Positions 29,274-35,284 are shown, numbered from the stretch's first letter. The stretch is DNA of 35,397 nt from Mycolicibacterium houstonense (GCF_900078665.2 NZ_LT546212.1:1-35397); one strand, 5' to 3'. A program made the numbers and translations. The notes: generated from the sequence alone by a model not told the origin.

Positions 29274-29422
29274 GCGATTCTCCGGACGATGTCTTCGGTG
29301 AGCCAGGCGGTCATTGCGACTGCGACGGATACGCCGAATACGGTGAGGCTGTAGAAGAGTGCGGCGAACGCGGAGGCAGATGCGAGCCACGACACCGCAT
29401 GCAGTGCATAGGAGGCCCTCAT
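29270..29422 (-). CDS. 50-aa membrane protein
   Basis: From ATG 29422 to a TGA overlapping the next ATG. Product begins MRASYALHAVSWLASASAFA and has about 35 hydrophobic residues, one or two TM helices, then a charged end (TEDIVRRIA). Overlaps on both sides by 4 bp. Confidence 0.6.
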   Translation of the reverse strand: MRASYALHAVSWLASASAFAALFYSLTVFGVSVAVAMTAWLTEDIVRRIA

Positions 29423-29739
29423 CGGGATTCCTCCGCAGCGTCAGCCAGCGCGGCCAGAAGTGCCGCGCTTAAGCTGGGGATTTCGCCGAAGTCAAAGACT
29501 CGATATGCGCCAAACCCGCTCGGGTCGTACTGGCGCACCTGCTCGGCCCCGAAGTCAACGGCGTAGTCGTCTTCTAGGGATTCCCAGGTGGGTAGTTGCA
29601 CGACGGCTATACGGGCTGCCTTGAGCTCGGCTTTGAGGTGCCATGCCCAATCGGCGTCGCTGTTGATCGGTCGGCCACACTTGCAGTCCAACCCGTACGG
29701 GCGATGTTCGGCGATGATGGTTTCGATGTGGTCGGTCAT
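29419..29739 (-). CDS. Hypothetical protein
   Basis: 106 residues (MTDHIETIIAEHRPYGLDCK). CKCGRPI near residue 19 is followed by a WAWHLKAE helix, a pattern I recall in small actinophage proteins beginning 'DHIE..I..H'. The C-terminal half is acidic and Ala-rich. ATGA overlap downstream. Confidence 0.65.
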   Translation of the reverse strand: MTDHIETIIAEHRPYGLDCKCGRPINSDADWAWHLKAELKAARIAVVQLPTWESLEDDYAVDFGAEQVRQYDPSGFGAYRVFDFGEIPSLSAALLAALADAAEESR

Positions 29740-29897
29740 CGTGCGGTGACCTTTCCGCCCGTGTGCCGCGCAACATGCTCACGCTCAGCCTGCTTCGACC
29801 GATGCACGTTCGGATACCAAGCACCCTTAAACCCGCAGGTGCAGAACGGTTGCAACTCGCGGCCCTGTTGCCGGGAGTCGGTGATGTGTTCAGGCAT
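29736..29897 (-). CDS. Small zinc-knuckle-like protein (53 aa)
   Basis: From ATG 29897 to a TGA overlapping the next start. Product begins MPEHITDSRQQGRELQPFCT and includes CTCGFKGAW and an EREHVARHTGG segment, so CxC plus two His could bind zinc. Found by reading the gap; fits the 4 bp overlap pattern. Confidence 0.65.
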   Translation of the reverse strand: MPEHITDSRQQGRELQPFCTCGFKGAWYPNVHRSKQAEREHVARHTGGKVTAR

Positions 29898-30222
29898 CAC
29901 GAACCTCCGACATGTGGCTGATGCGGTTTGCGTCGCGGACGGTTTTCGTGAAATCGCTTGGGAACCAGATGGCCCGCAACGACTCGAACTTCCACGCTTG
30001 AATCAAGTCGCCGGCAGGGTCATAGTCCGGCCACTCGGGAACGCTGGTCATGACTGGTGCGTGGGCAGCTTCATCAATTGAGTGGTGCGCCTGGAAGAAA
30101 CCGTCGTAATCCTCAAACGCATCAGGGAACGGTGAACCCAACACCTTCGCGGCGAGTTCTTCCAACTCCCACAGTGACGGCGCACCATCCGACGGCGAAA
30201 TCCAAACCGGCTGCGTGGTCAC
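29890..30222 (-). CDS. Hypothetical acidic protein
   Basis: 110 residues from GTG 30222 (GTGA-type overlap). Begins MTTQPVWISPSDGAPSLWEL. It has paired aromatic/acidic segments (FPDAFEDYDGFFQAHHS, PEWPDYDPAGDL). No family recognised. Confidence 0.6.
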   Translation of the reverse strand: MTTQPVWISPSDGAPSLWELEELAAKVLGSPFPDAFEDYDGFFQAHHSIDEAAHAPVMTSVPEWPDYDPAGDLIQAWKFESLRAIWFPSDFTKTVRDANRISHMSEVRDA

Positions 30223-30458
30223 GCCTTCACCACCTTGAACATGGTGGCCTGACCCTGATCCGCTGCACGCCGACCATCAACAGCCAACTCGACAGCCTTC
30301 ACCACATCCGGTGCACGCCAGTCATCAATGTCGAACTCTTCAAGCAGCTCAACACCCAACGCGTGGGCTTTCGACAGCACCTCACGGGCGGCCTGAAGCA
30401 GCCCCCACATTTCTTGTAGACGACTGTCGCTCGATGCTGTATTGTCGTTTTCAGACAT
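30219..30458 (-). CDS. Hypothetical helical protein
   Basis: 79 residues from ATG 30458 (MSENDNTASSDSRLQEMWGL); a GTG one codon earlier is possible. GGAAGG lies about 11-16 nt upstream, further than usual. The middle is helical (LLQAAREVLSKAHALGVELL). First gene after a strong hairpin, suggesting a new transcription unit or processing point. Confidence 0.6.
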   Translation of the reverse strand: MSENDNTASSDSRLQEMWGLLQAAREVLSKAHALGVELLEEFDIDDWRAPDVVKAVELAVDGRRAADQGQATMFKVVKA

Positions 30459-30491
30459 CACAAATAGAACCTTCCAACTTGGTTGATGTTC

Positions 30492-30523
30492 CGGCCCTTA
30501 CTCGTTGCCGCGAGTAGGGGCCG
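30492..30523. terminator. Strong intergenic stem-loop
   Basis: CGGCCCTTACTCG (30492-30504) faces CGAGTAGGGGCCG (30511-30523) across a 6-nt loop. All 13 positions pair in a plus transcript (one G-U). A minus transcript has one A-C mismatch. No U-tract follows on the minus strand. It could be a terminator, an RNA-processing site or a protein-binding site in the only sizeable gap of this part of the operon. Confidence 0.5.
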
Positions 30524-30560
30524 ACTCCTTTTCGGCGGCTAGATCTGACGCCGCAACGTG

Positions 30561-30815
30561 CTACTTATGTCGGTCCGCGTGGGCTTTGTTGATGTACTTC
30601 ATGTCATCGAGCGTGACGCCGACGTTGGCGGCGACCACGGCACATTGCGCCCAGCCGAGCCAACGACCAATCTTCGTTTCCGAGAACTCGCCCGACTCCG
30701 CACGCTCAAGCATCGAGCGCAGATGCGCGAGGCCAAGCGGATTGCCGGGGCGTTCTGGCATGTCATGGAACCTCGCCAGCCTGATGGTGTCGCGGAACGC
30801 GGCCAGTTGATTCAT
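30561..30815 (-). CDS. Hypothetical protein
   Basis: 84 residues from ATG 30815, with AGGAG 5 nt upstream. Begins MNQLAAFRDTIRLARFHDMP. The arrangement with FSETKIGRWLGWAQCAVVAA and TLDDMKYINKAHAD is familiar from many actinophages, where it is annotated as unknown. Helical. Followed by the strong hairpin. Confidence 0.7.
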   Translation of the reverse strand: MNQLAAFRDTIRLARFHDMPERPGNPLGLAHLRSMLERAESGEFSETKIGRWLGWAQCAVVAANVGVTLDDMKYINKAHADRHK

Positions 30816-30853
30816 CTTGCTCCTGTCCAGACGGCGATAATTTCGCGCATCGA

Positions 30854-31393
30854 CTAAAGTCCTTGTGTTTTCAGCATCAATGCGAACGCACGCGCCTTGT
30901 CGCACAACCAGTTCGGTTGATGTTGGGCACGCAACTCATCCGCCACCCGGTCAACCTGTTCACTGAGGGGGACCACGGAGGGAGGATTAGGCACTCCCCC
31001 CGTGGCATCACCCGACCCCTCGACGGGTGAAACTGTGTCGCGCATCCACGTGTTGGTGCGCTCACTACGGCGGGCATCGAAATCCTCATTCGCATCCCAC
31101 GCCTCATCCTCAAGGTGATCCGCGTAAAGCAGGTCCAGACAGTTGCAGTCGTGGCACGGATCAATGATTCCGCCCGCCCGATAATGCCGCGCATCGGAAT
31201 GCCCGCACTCGCACATCCGCGCCGGCTCAAGCACTTCCCGATCAGCCTCCGCGTTCACAAGCGCATCCTCAGCCCGCCTCAACGCCAAGTCATAATCCCG
31301 ATGCTCAGTGCGCGGTCTACCCGAATCCGCAACAGCCTGCGCAACACTCGCCACCACGAAACCCGCAGCACGCATCGCCTCAAACACACCCAT
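30854..31393 (-). CDS. Hypothetical protein with CxCGH zinc motif
   Basis: 179 residues. N-terminal helix MGVFEAMRAAGFVVASVAQA, then CECGHSDARHYRAGG followed by CHDCNC (residues about 61-84), a zinc site shared in style with 17380-17730 and 18758-18889. The C-terminal part is helical. No function known. Confidence 0.65.
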   Translation of the reverse strand: MGVFEAMRAAGFVVASVAQAVADSGRPRTEHRDYDLALRRAEDALVNAEADREVLEPARMCECGHSDARHYRAGGIIDPCHDCNCLDLLYADHLEDEAWDANEDFDARRSERTNTWMRDTVSPVEGSGDATGGVPNPPSVVPLSEQVDRVADELRAQHQPNWLCDKARAFALMLKTQGL

Positions 31394-31653
31394 CAGGCCA
31401 ACTCCTCGGTGCTATAGACAGCCTTCGCGGTGTCACACGGCCATTCGGACGGATGCCCATCGGAGCCGTTGCATTCAGCACACCAGGCGCTATACAGCCC
31501 GCGACTGTCGCCGATCTGGATTGGCTTGTGCAGTTCGCGTATCGGCTTGGCCATCTCACGAGCAGCGATACCCCCGTAGCGGCTGTCCACCGCCCACGTC
31601 GGGTCACTCAGCTTCACAGCACGTTGCGCGGCCTCGATTGCGGGATCGCTCAT
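31393..31653 (-). CDS. Hypothetical protein, 'MSDPAIEAAQ' family, copy 2
   Basis: 86 residues from ATG 31653. Starts MSDPAIEAAQRAVKLSDPTW and ends WPCDTAKAVYSTEELA. Both ends match the gene at 28428-28697 while the middles differ. It has CAECN in the middle. Two divergent copies in one genome indicate a small phage protein family. Confidence 0.7.
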   Translation of the reverse strand: MSDPAIEAAQRAVKLSDPTWAVDSRYGGIAAREMAKPIRELHKPIQIGDSRGLYSAWCAECNGSDGHPSEWPCDTAKAVYSTEELA

Positions 31654-31724
31654 CGTTTCGGCTTCCACATAGAACCAGTAAGACGGCGAGACTCACGCGC
31701 CTCACACATCGACTCCGCATTCAC
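31650..31724 (-). CDS. 24-aa micro-ORF
   Basis: GTG 31724 overlaps the upstream stop (GTGA) and the TGA overlaps the next start (ATGA). Product begins MNAESMCEARESRRLTGSMW and ends KPKR. Basic. Supported only by the two perfect overlaps. Confidence 0.4.
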   Translation of the reverse strand: MNAESMCEARESRRLTGSMWKPKR

Positions 31725-31909
31725 GACCCAACCTCCAACTCCCACAACTCCAACACCGACGCAACATCCTCGAAACTCCCCCGAACATGCCGCCGCTCAG
31801 AATGATTCGGCCAATACTCAGAAGCCACGAACGATCCGCGCTCACTGTCCAAACGAAGCAGCTCACCATCCGGAAGACGCCGATGACCCGGACGCAACCA
31901 CGCACTCAC
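31721..31909 (-). CDS. Small hypothetical protein
   Basis: 62 residues with a start overlapping the excisionase-like gene stop (ATGA/GTGA type). Begins MSAWLRPGHRRLPDGELLRL and contains SERGSFVASEYWPNHSERRH. The pattern DGE.L.LDSERGSF resembles small immunity-region proteins. Function unknown. Confidence 0.6.
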   Translation of the reverse strand: MSAWLRPGHRRLPDGELLRLDSERGSFVASEYWPNHSERRHVRGSFEDVASVLELWELEVGS

Positions 31910-32100
31910 GCCGACCGCCGACCCGGCTCAGACGTAGCCAAACCATCCACATACCGCCGCAACTCGTCAGCCGTGTACTTGAACTCCCGGCCATCCTGAA
32001 CAGCGATCAGAATCCCCGCCCGACGCAACTCATCAATGCGGCGCTCACTCGTAGACAGCGCCTCAGCAGCAGCAGTCTTGTCGTAAAGGATCTTGCTCAT
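31906..32100 (-). CDS. xis: Excisionase-like / MerR-type HTH protein
   Basis: 64 residues from ATG 32100 with GGGAG upstream. The helix-turn-helix reads KTAAAEALSTSERRIDELRR and is followed by the wing FKYTADELRRYVDGL, the HTH_17/AlpA-Xis pattern. Position directly after the repressor intergenic region, first larger gene of the early operon, supports excisionase or Cro-like function. The symbol is a functional guess. No integrase is in this window. Confidence 0.65.
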   Translation of the reverse strand: MSKILYDKTAAAEALSTSERRIDELRRAGILIAVQDGREFKYTADELRRYVDGLATSEPGRRSA

Positions 32101-32189
32101 TTCGGCTCCCGGGGTTTGGTCTCGAACAGGGGTTTCTTCGGTTTTGGGAAGTGCTGCACGTGTGGTCGCGGTTTGGAGTGGAAGGTCAC
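32097..32189 (-). CDS. 30-aa basic micro-ORF
   Basis: GTG 32189 overlaps the previous stop (GTGA) and its TGA overlaps the xis-like start (ATGA). Product begins MTFHSKPRPHVQHFPKPKKP and is Pro/Lys-rich. Perfect overlaps on both sides argue it is translated, perhaps to couple ribosomes to the xis-like gene. Confidence 0.45.
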   Translation of the reverse strand: MTFHSKPRPHVQHFPKPKKPLFETKPREPK

Positions 32190-32263
32190 TGGTTCCCCTT
32201 GCCGGCCTTGTGTGCGGATGCCGTGGTTTTGCGGACCTGGGGCGGTGCTTTGAGTGGGTTCAC
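32186..32263 (-). CDS. 25-aa basic micro-ORF
   Basis: GTG 32263 has GAGGAA 7 nt upstream, the first good ribosome binding site after the divergent promoter region. Product begins MNPLKAPPQVRKTTASAHKA and ends GKGNQ. Its stop overlaps the next micro-ORF. It could be the first cistron of the lytic transcript. Confidence 0.45.
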   Translation of the reverse strand: MNPLKAPPQVRKTTASAHKAGKGNQ

Positions 32264-32293
32264 AACCGGTTCCTCATCACATTTCGTTTCGGT

Positions 32294-32483
32294 TGGTAGT
32301 CCTACCGTACTTCGTTGCGGTGCTAAACGCAACGTATTTCGGTGTTTCTGTGCTGCGAGTTTGGTTGTGGTGAGGTGACTTTGGAGTAAGTTGCGGCAGG
32401 TGGAACCCGGGGTACCGGTCACTATCAGGGGTGTTAGCTGCCAGCAAGCACCTGTTTGCAGAATCACAATGTGTTGCGGCAGG
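32294..32483. promoter_or_regulatory. Divergent promoter-operator region of the repressor
   Basis: Between the early operon (minus) and the repressor (plus). It holds the inverted repeat CGTTGCG-8 nt-CGCAACG (32313-32319 and 32328-32334), the palindrome GGTAGTCCTACC near 32295-32306, and two direct copies of GTTGCGGCAGG (32390-32400 and 32473-32483), the second just before the repressor start. All share GTTGCGG half-sites. A minus promoter-like pair TTGCGT, 17 bp, TACGGT overlaps the inverted repeat. These are likely repressor operators. Confidence 0.6.
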
Positions 32484-32491
32484 GAACCCTA

Positions 32492-32965
32492 ATGAGTACA
32501 GTTCGCAGCATGGATGACCAACGAATTCGGGAGTCGTGGTCCGAGCTAGTCCGCGACACCATCGGGGACACACCGTTCAACGTTGTGTCCGAAAAGGTCG
32601 GCGTCTCCGCAAACACCATCTCCAACTGGGTGCGTGGCGAAAACTACAAACGCCCAGACGGGCCGAATGTGTTCAGGTTTGCGAAGGCGTTCGGCATCCC
32701 TGTCCCCGAGGCTCTGGTTCGGGCCGGCATCGGCGACGAGGGGGACTATGTGGGCGAGATCATCGTCAAACCGGACATTTCCGCTTACACGACGAAGGAG
32801 TTGTTGGCGGAGATAATGAAACGTGAGAGCGAAGAAAGCAGCCCAAAAGATCAGCCCCGCGTGACGGGGGTCGGGGGAACGACAAAGGTCAAGGGCAAGA
32901 CGACGAAGGCCGGTGCGACAAGGCAGGCTAAGCTGCAACGCGCCCGGAACCAAACTCCTCTCTAG
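32492..32965 (+). CDS. Phage immunity repressor (HTH, XRE type)
   Basis: 157 residues from ATG 32492, with AGGGAA upstream; an upstream in-frame ATG at 32456 lacks a site. The HTH is TPFNVVSEKVGVSANTISNW followed by VRGENYKRPDGPNVF. A central section resembles mycobacteriophage repressors (AKAFGIPVPEALVRAGIG). The C-terminal 45 residues are Lys/Arg/Thr-rich. There is no LexA-type peptidase, so induction is not by standard RecA cleavage. One of only two convincing plus-strand genes in the window. Confidence 0.85.
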   Translation: MSTVRSMDDQRIRESWSELVRDTIGDTPFNVVSEKVGVSANTISNWVRGENYKRPDGPNVFRFAKAFGIPVPEALVRAGIGDEGDYVGEIIVKPDISAYTTKELLAEIMKRESEESSPKDQPRVTGVGGTTKVKGKTTKAGATRQAKLQRARNQTPL

Positions 32966-33692
32966 GTTTGAACCAGCGCAGTTTTTGGCGCCAGGAGTGT
33001 GCGGACATGAGGGCGAATAGGGTTCCGCATGCGCATGCGGGTATCCATACTGCGAGGCTGGCGGTTAGGCCGGTTGTTTGTAGTGGTGTGGCGATTGCTG
33101 TTGTGATTCGGATTAGGCATGTGAGGATTCCGAATGCTGCGGCTACGAGGTAGACGGTGGCGACTGTTCGGGATCGTTCGTCTTCCCTGAGCAGCAGTAG
33201 GGCTTTGGATCCGTATGCCAGGAGGTATGCGGTTGTTCCGCACATGATGAGCCAGTATGTGTTTAGCCAAAAGTCGGTGGGGACTTGGAAGAAGTCTGGG
33301 TGGTAGATGGCTGCCCCGTTGCCGATGCTGAATGCGGCTAGCAGGAGTGGGATGCAGAGGGTGGCGGGGGTTTCGACGTGCACTTTGAAGGCGCGTTGGA
33401 ATTCTTGTCCTTCTTCGAGTCGGCCAATGGCGTTGTAGACAATCGCGCTGGCCGCGACCACATAGGCGTCGTGGGCGATGTAGTCCTCTAGGTTCCACAT
33501 GCCGGTGAGGTTGTAGAGCCAGTGGCCGATGGTTGCGGATGCCCAGGGTGTCATGAGCAGCACGGCGAGTCCCTGCAAAGCGATGTTGAGGGTTGCGGCT
33601 ACTTCCCAGCGTGATGTCCACGTTAGGCGCCGCACCCATAGTGACCAGGCGATGCAGGCGAGTGTGACTGTTATGAGCACAGGGAGGGTCAT
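32928..33692 (-). CDS. Multi-pass membrane protein overlapping the repressor tail-to-tail
   Basis: 254 residues beginning MTLPVLITVTLACIAWSLWV. About seven hydrophobic segments are visible, including LNIALQGLAVLLM, AYVVAASAIVYNAI, ATLCIPLLLAAFSI, WLIMCGTTAYLLAY, TVYLVAAAFGILTC and LAVWIPACACGTLFALM. It resembles 7-TM actinobacterial proteins found with prophage repressors (MAB_1171c-like), but is shorter. Its 3' end overlaps the repressor's by 38 bp. It has its own upstream region, so it may be expressed in lysogens; superinfection exclusion is a fair guess only. Confidence 0.75.
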   Translation of the reverse strand: MTLPVLITVTLACIAWSLWVRRLTWTSRWEVAATLNIALQGLAVLLMTPWASATIGHWLYNLTGMWNLEDYIAHDAYVVAASAIVYNAIGRLEEGQEFQRAFKVHVETPATLCIPLLLAAFSIGNGAAIYHPDFFQVPTDFWLNTYWLIMCGTTAYLLAYGSKALLLLREDERSRTVATVYLVAAAFGILTCLIRITTAIATPLQTTGLTASLAVWIPACACGTLFALMSAHSWRQKLRWFKPREEFGSGRVAA

Positions 33693-34033
33693 GCGGCTAC
33701 CTACGGGTTCAGTCCGGAGCGTTGGTCTCAGCTACGGATTCAATGAGTGAAGGTACGCCGGTGGTGTCATGATCGGAAGTGGAATTGGTACCCCATTTTT
33801 TTGATGTTGATTGCCGAAGTGTCCTGGTGGGTAACGAATTACAAGGGTTGGCGTACGAGGATTATTTCATGATCACCGTGCGCGACCAGCAACTAATGTT
33901 CGTACTGGTGGTTGTCAGCTAACGTGGTTTTGTGATCTTTGGTTTGGTAGCTGGTGTTCAAGGTCAACGTCTTGCGTCGTAAAAATGTTCAGGCGACAGG
34001 AAACACGCTGAACGAAACCAGCAAAACGTTCAG
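33693..34033. promoter_or_regulatory. AT-richer intergenic region upstream of the membrane protein
   Basis: 341 bp with no supported ORF on either strand. It contains a T7 run near 33796-33802, TCATGATC twice exactly 100 bp apart (33767-33774 and 33867-33874), and the terminator-like hairpin at its right end. It should hold the promoter of the membrane protein gene, but I see no confident -35/-10 pair. Confidence 0.4.
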
Positions 34034-34034
34034 C
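34007..34034 (-). terminator. Stem-loop after the 54-aa gene
   Basis: GCTGAACG (34007-34014) and CGTTCAGC (34027-34034) form a perfect 8 bp stem with a 12-nt loop, starting right at the stop codon. The minus strand continues GTGTTTCCTG, a weak T-rich tail. It probably ends the first early transcript before the immunity region. Confidence 0.55.
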
Positions 34035-34198
34035 TATTCGTATAGTTCGCGTCCGTCGAGGCTGTGGTGTGTGATGAGCCATCCGCACGAACCATCGTCG
34101 GCGAACACAGGCTCAACTGTCACCCCGCACGGGCAGTCTTCACCTTCGTCTTCATGCTTAATCAGATCGTTGATTGGCAGGACATGGACGGTGGTCAC
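34034..34198 (-). CDS. Small hypothetical protein (54 aa)
   Basis: GTG 34198 overlaps the previous stop (GTGA). Product begins MTTVHVLPINDLIKHEDEGE, has CPCGVTVEPVF and ends WLITHHSLDGRELYE. This layout (VLPINDL.H....CPCG..EPV......HHSLDGRE) is very common in actinophage and prophage early regions. Function unknown. Followed by a terminator-like hairpin. Confidence 0.75.
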   Translation of the reverse strand: MTTVHVLPINDLIKHEDEGEDCPCGVTVEPVFADDGSCGWLITHHSLDGRELYE

Positions 34199-34362
34199 AG
34201 CCCATCCCAGTCGGCCACGTCGAGGCTTGGGTCTGGCTCAATTCGGATACCGGGCACGTCGCGGTGATCGTTCACAAACTGTGTCGCTTCTTCAAGGTCA
34301 AACATTGGTCCGTAACTGCCACCCACCCAGGTAACCCACCAACAGTCGTCCATATCACGCAT
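34195..34362 (-). CDS. Small hypothetical protein (55 aa)
   Basis: From ATG 34362 (MRDMDDCWWVTWVGGSYGPM). Acidic with DLEEATQFVNDHRDVPGIRI. Starts 2 nt after the previous gene's stop. No family recognised. Confidence 0.65.
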   Translation of the reverse strand: MRDMDDCWWVTWVGGSYGPMFDLEEATQFVNDHRDVPGIRIEPDPSLDVADWDGL

Positions 34363-34364
34363 GA

Positions 34365-34550
34365 CTAGCTCACCCGTTCTGCTGGTTCGACGGGACCGAA
34401 GCACTTTTCGAAGTCGGGGAACTCAATGTCTCCGCCGTCAAATTCCCAGCCAGAGAAGTGCATGCGGTATCCCCACGTGCCATCTAGTCGGCGCTGCCAG
34501 TAGCCGAACCACTGGCGCTGATGCTTGTCGACCCATACATCGTCAGCCAC
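34365..34550 (-). CDS. Small hypothetical protein (61 aa)
   Basis: Begins MADDVWVDKHQRQWFGYWQR, then a beta pattern (TWGYRMHFSGWEFDGGDIEF). Aromatic-rich. First gene after the structured leader at 34.55-34.65 kb. Function unknown. Confidence 0.6.
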   Translation of the reverse strand: MADDVWVDKHQRQWFGYWQRRLDGTWGYRMHFSGWEFDGGDIEFPDFEKCFGPVEPAERVS

Positions 34551-34589
34551 GTTTACCGCCCCTATGCTTCAAGTTCAGCGCCTCCCCGA

Positions 34590-34630
34590 CCGCCCCGCAT
34601 CGCAGCTCGTTGGCTGGATAGGCGGGGCGG
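34590..34630 (-). promoter_or_regulatory. Strong hairpin in the leader downstream of promoter copy 5
   Basis: CCGCCCCGC (34590-34598) pairs perfectly with GCGGGGCGG (34622-34630), with an inner CAGC/GCTG helix (34603-34606 and 34613-34616). It lies about 20 nt after the predicted transcription start. A TTG-start frame of about 35 codons (34547-34650) spans it and overlaps the next gene's start. Like copy 1, a promoter is followed by a strong hairpin. Confidence 0.5.
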
Positions 34631-34655
34631 CTGCGCGCCGGGGAGGGCAAGTTCC

Positions 34656-34690
34656 AGTTTCTCACCGGTTTTCGGGTGTTGAGAGGGTTG
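34656..34690 (-). promoter_or_regulatory. Repeated phage promoter, copy 5
   Basis: Minus strand CAACCCTCTCAAC with CTCAAC at 34678-34683, exactly 16 bp, then GAAACT at 34656-34661. It starts next to the stop codon of the upstream gene. The -10 is the poorest of the five. Confidence 0.55.
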
Positions 34691-34936
34691 CTAGTGATGC
34701 GGAGTTAGGTTCCGTCGTTCGGCGCACGGGTCGCAGAATCCGTGGTACGGATCGGATGGGCCACCGCAGACACACCCCGCAGGCTTCTCCCACATGGCTT
34801 CATAGGCGATCATCTCCAGTGCAGCCAATAGATTGTTGGCGTGCCCCTCAGCCGCCAAGTAGGGAAGGCCCTTAAGCATGAGGTAGTTCGTGACGTCGCG
34901 CACCACTAGGTGTCTGATGTCGGGGGTTCGCGTCAT
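34691..34936 (-). CDS. Hypothetical zinc-binding protein
   Basis: 81 residues from ATG 34936, with GAGGAG 6 nt upstream. Begins MTRTPDIRHLVVRDVTNYLM. It ends with CVCGGPSDPYHGFCDPCAER, four Cys plus His forming a probable zinc site. Early gene, function unknown. Confidence 0.75.
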   Translation of the reverse strand: MTRTPDIRHLVVRDVTNYLMLKGLPYLAAEGHANNLLAALEMIAYEAMWEKPAGCVCGGPSDPYHGFCDPCAERRNLTPHH

Positions 34937-35141
34937 GTCTGCTCCTCTGGCCGCATCTGGGTTGGGCGTTGTGGGGAGATGTCCAGCCTCCGAGTCTCGC
35001 TACCAATGGGGTGACTGTTGGATGAGTTACCCACAGGTGCGAGTCCAGCGCGTTACGGTCGCTAACCGATTCCATCCACCCCCGCTTAGGGGTTTCACGC
35101 CACATTGCGCCCCAGTCACGAGACGCACACTCTGTCACCAC
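34872..35141 (-). CDS. Uncertain ORF, possible first early gene
   Basis: 89 residues from GTG 35141 (MVTECASRDWGAMWRETPKR). It is the only sizeable frame after promoter copy 4, but has no ribosome binding site and overlaps the next gene by 65 bp. A shorter frame in another phase (GTG near 35031, beginning MGNSSNSHPIGSETRRLDIS) is an alternative with an ATGA-like end. One of them may be real. Confidence 0.25.
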   Translation of the reverse strand: MVTECASRDWGAMWRETPKRGWMESVSDRNALDSHLWVTHPTVTPLVARLGGWTSPHNAQPRCGQRSRHDANPRHQTPSGARRHELPHA

Positions 35142-35179
35142 AGCACGCGGATTGGCCTGCCCGCGTGTGCCCGATGACT

Positions 35180-35216
35180 ATTCTCCCACCGGTTCGGAAC
35201 AGTTGAGGTGGTTGAG
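35180..35216 (-). promoter_or_regulatory. Repeated phage promoter, copy 4
   Basis: Minus strand CTCAACCACCTCAAC with CTCAAC at 35202-35207, exactly 16 bp, then GAGAAT at 35180-35185. It is the most upstream copy and would start the early operon. Operator-like palindromes lie 25-70 bp upstream. Confidence 0.65.
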
Positions 35217-35231
35217 CGCTGGTCACGGATG

Positions 35232-35284
35232 GTGTGCACGTAGTTGTACACGGTCGGTAGGTGTTGTGTGCACTTGCTGTACAC
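35232..35284. promoter_or_regulatory. Pair of near-identical palindromic operators
   Basis: GTGTGCA-6 nt-TGTACAC at 35232-35251 and GTGTGCA-5 nt-TGTACAC at 35266-35284, starting 34 bp apart. A half-site TACA lies near 35300. Such paired palindromes upstream of an early promoter are typical of repressor or activator binding. Confidence 0.6.

Noticed and set aside
32186..32467. 93-aa minus frame covering the immunity intergenic region
   Set aside because: It would place coding sequence over all the operator repeats and has no ribosome binding site; only its last 25 codons, from GTG 32263, look usable.
33792..33802. Rho-independent terminator at the T7 run
   Set aside because: No stable GC stem precedes the T-run on the plus strand, and no plus-strand gene ends near it; the repressor stops 830 bp upstream.
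33767..33874. TCATGATC pair 100 bp apart as an attachment core
   Set aside because: Only 8 bp and partly palindromic; no integrase is near, and the tRNA end is a better attachment candidate.
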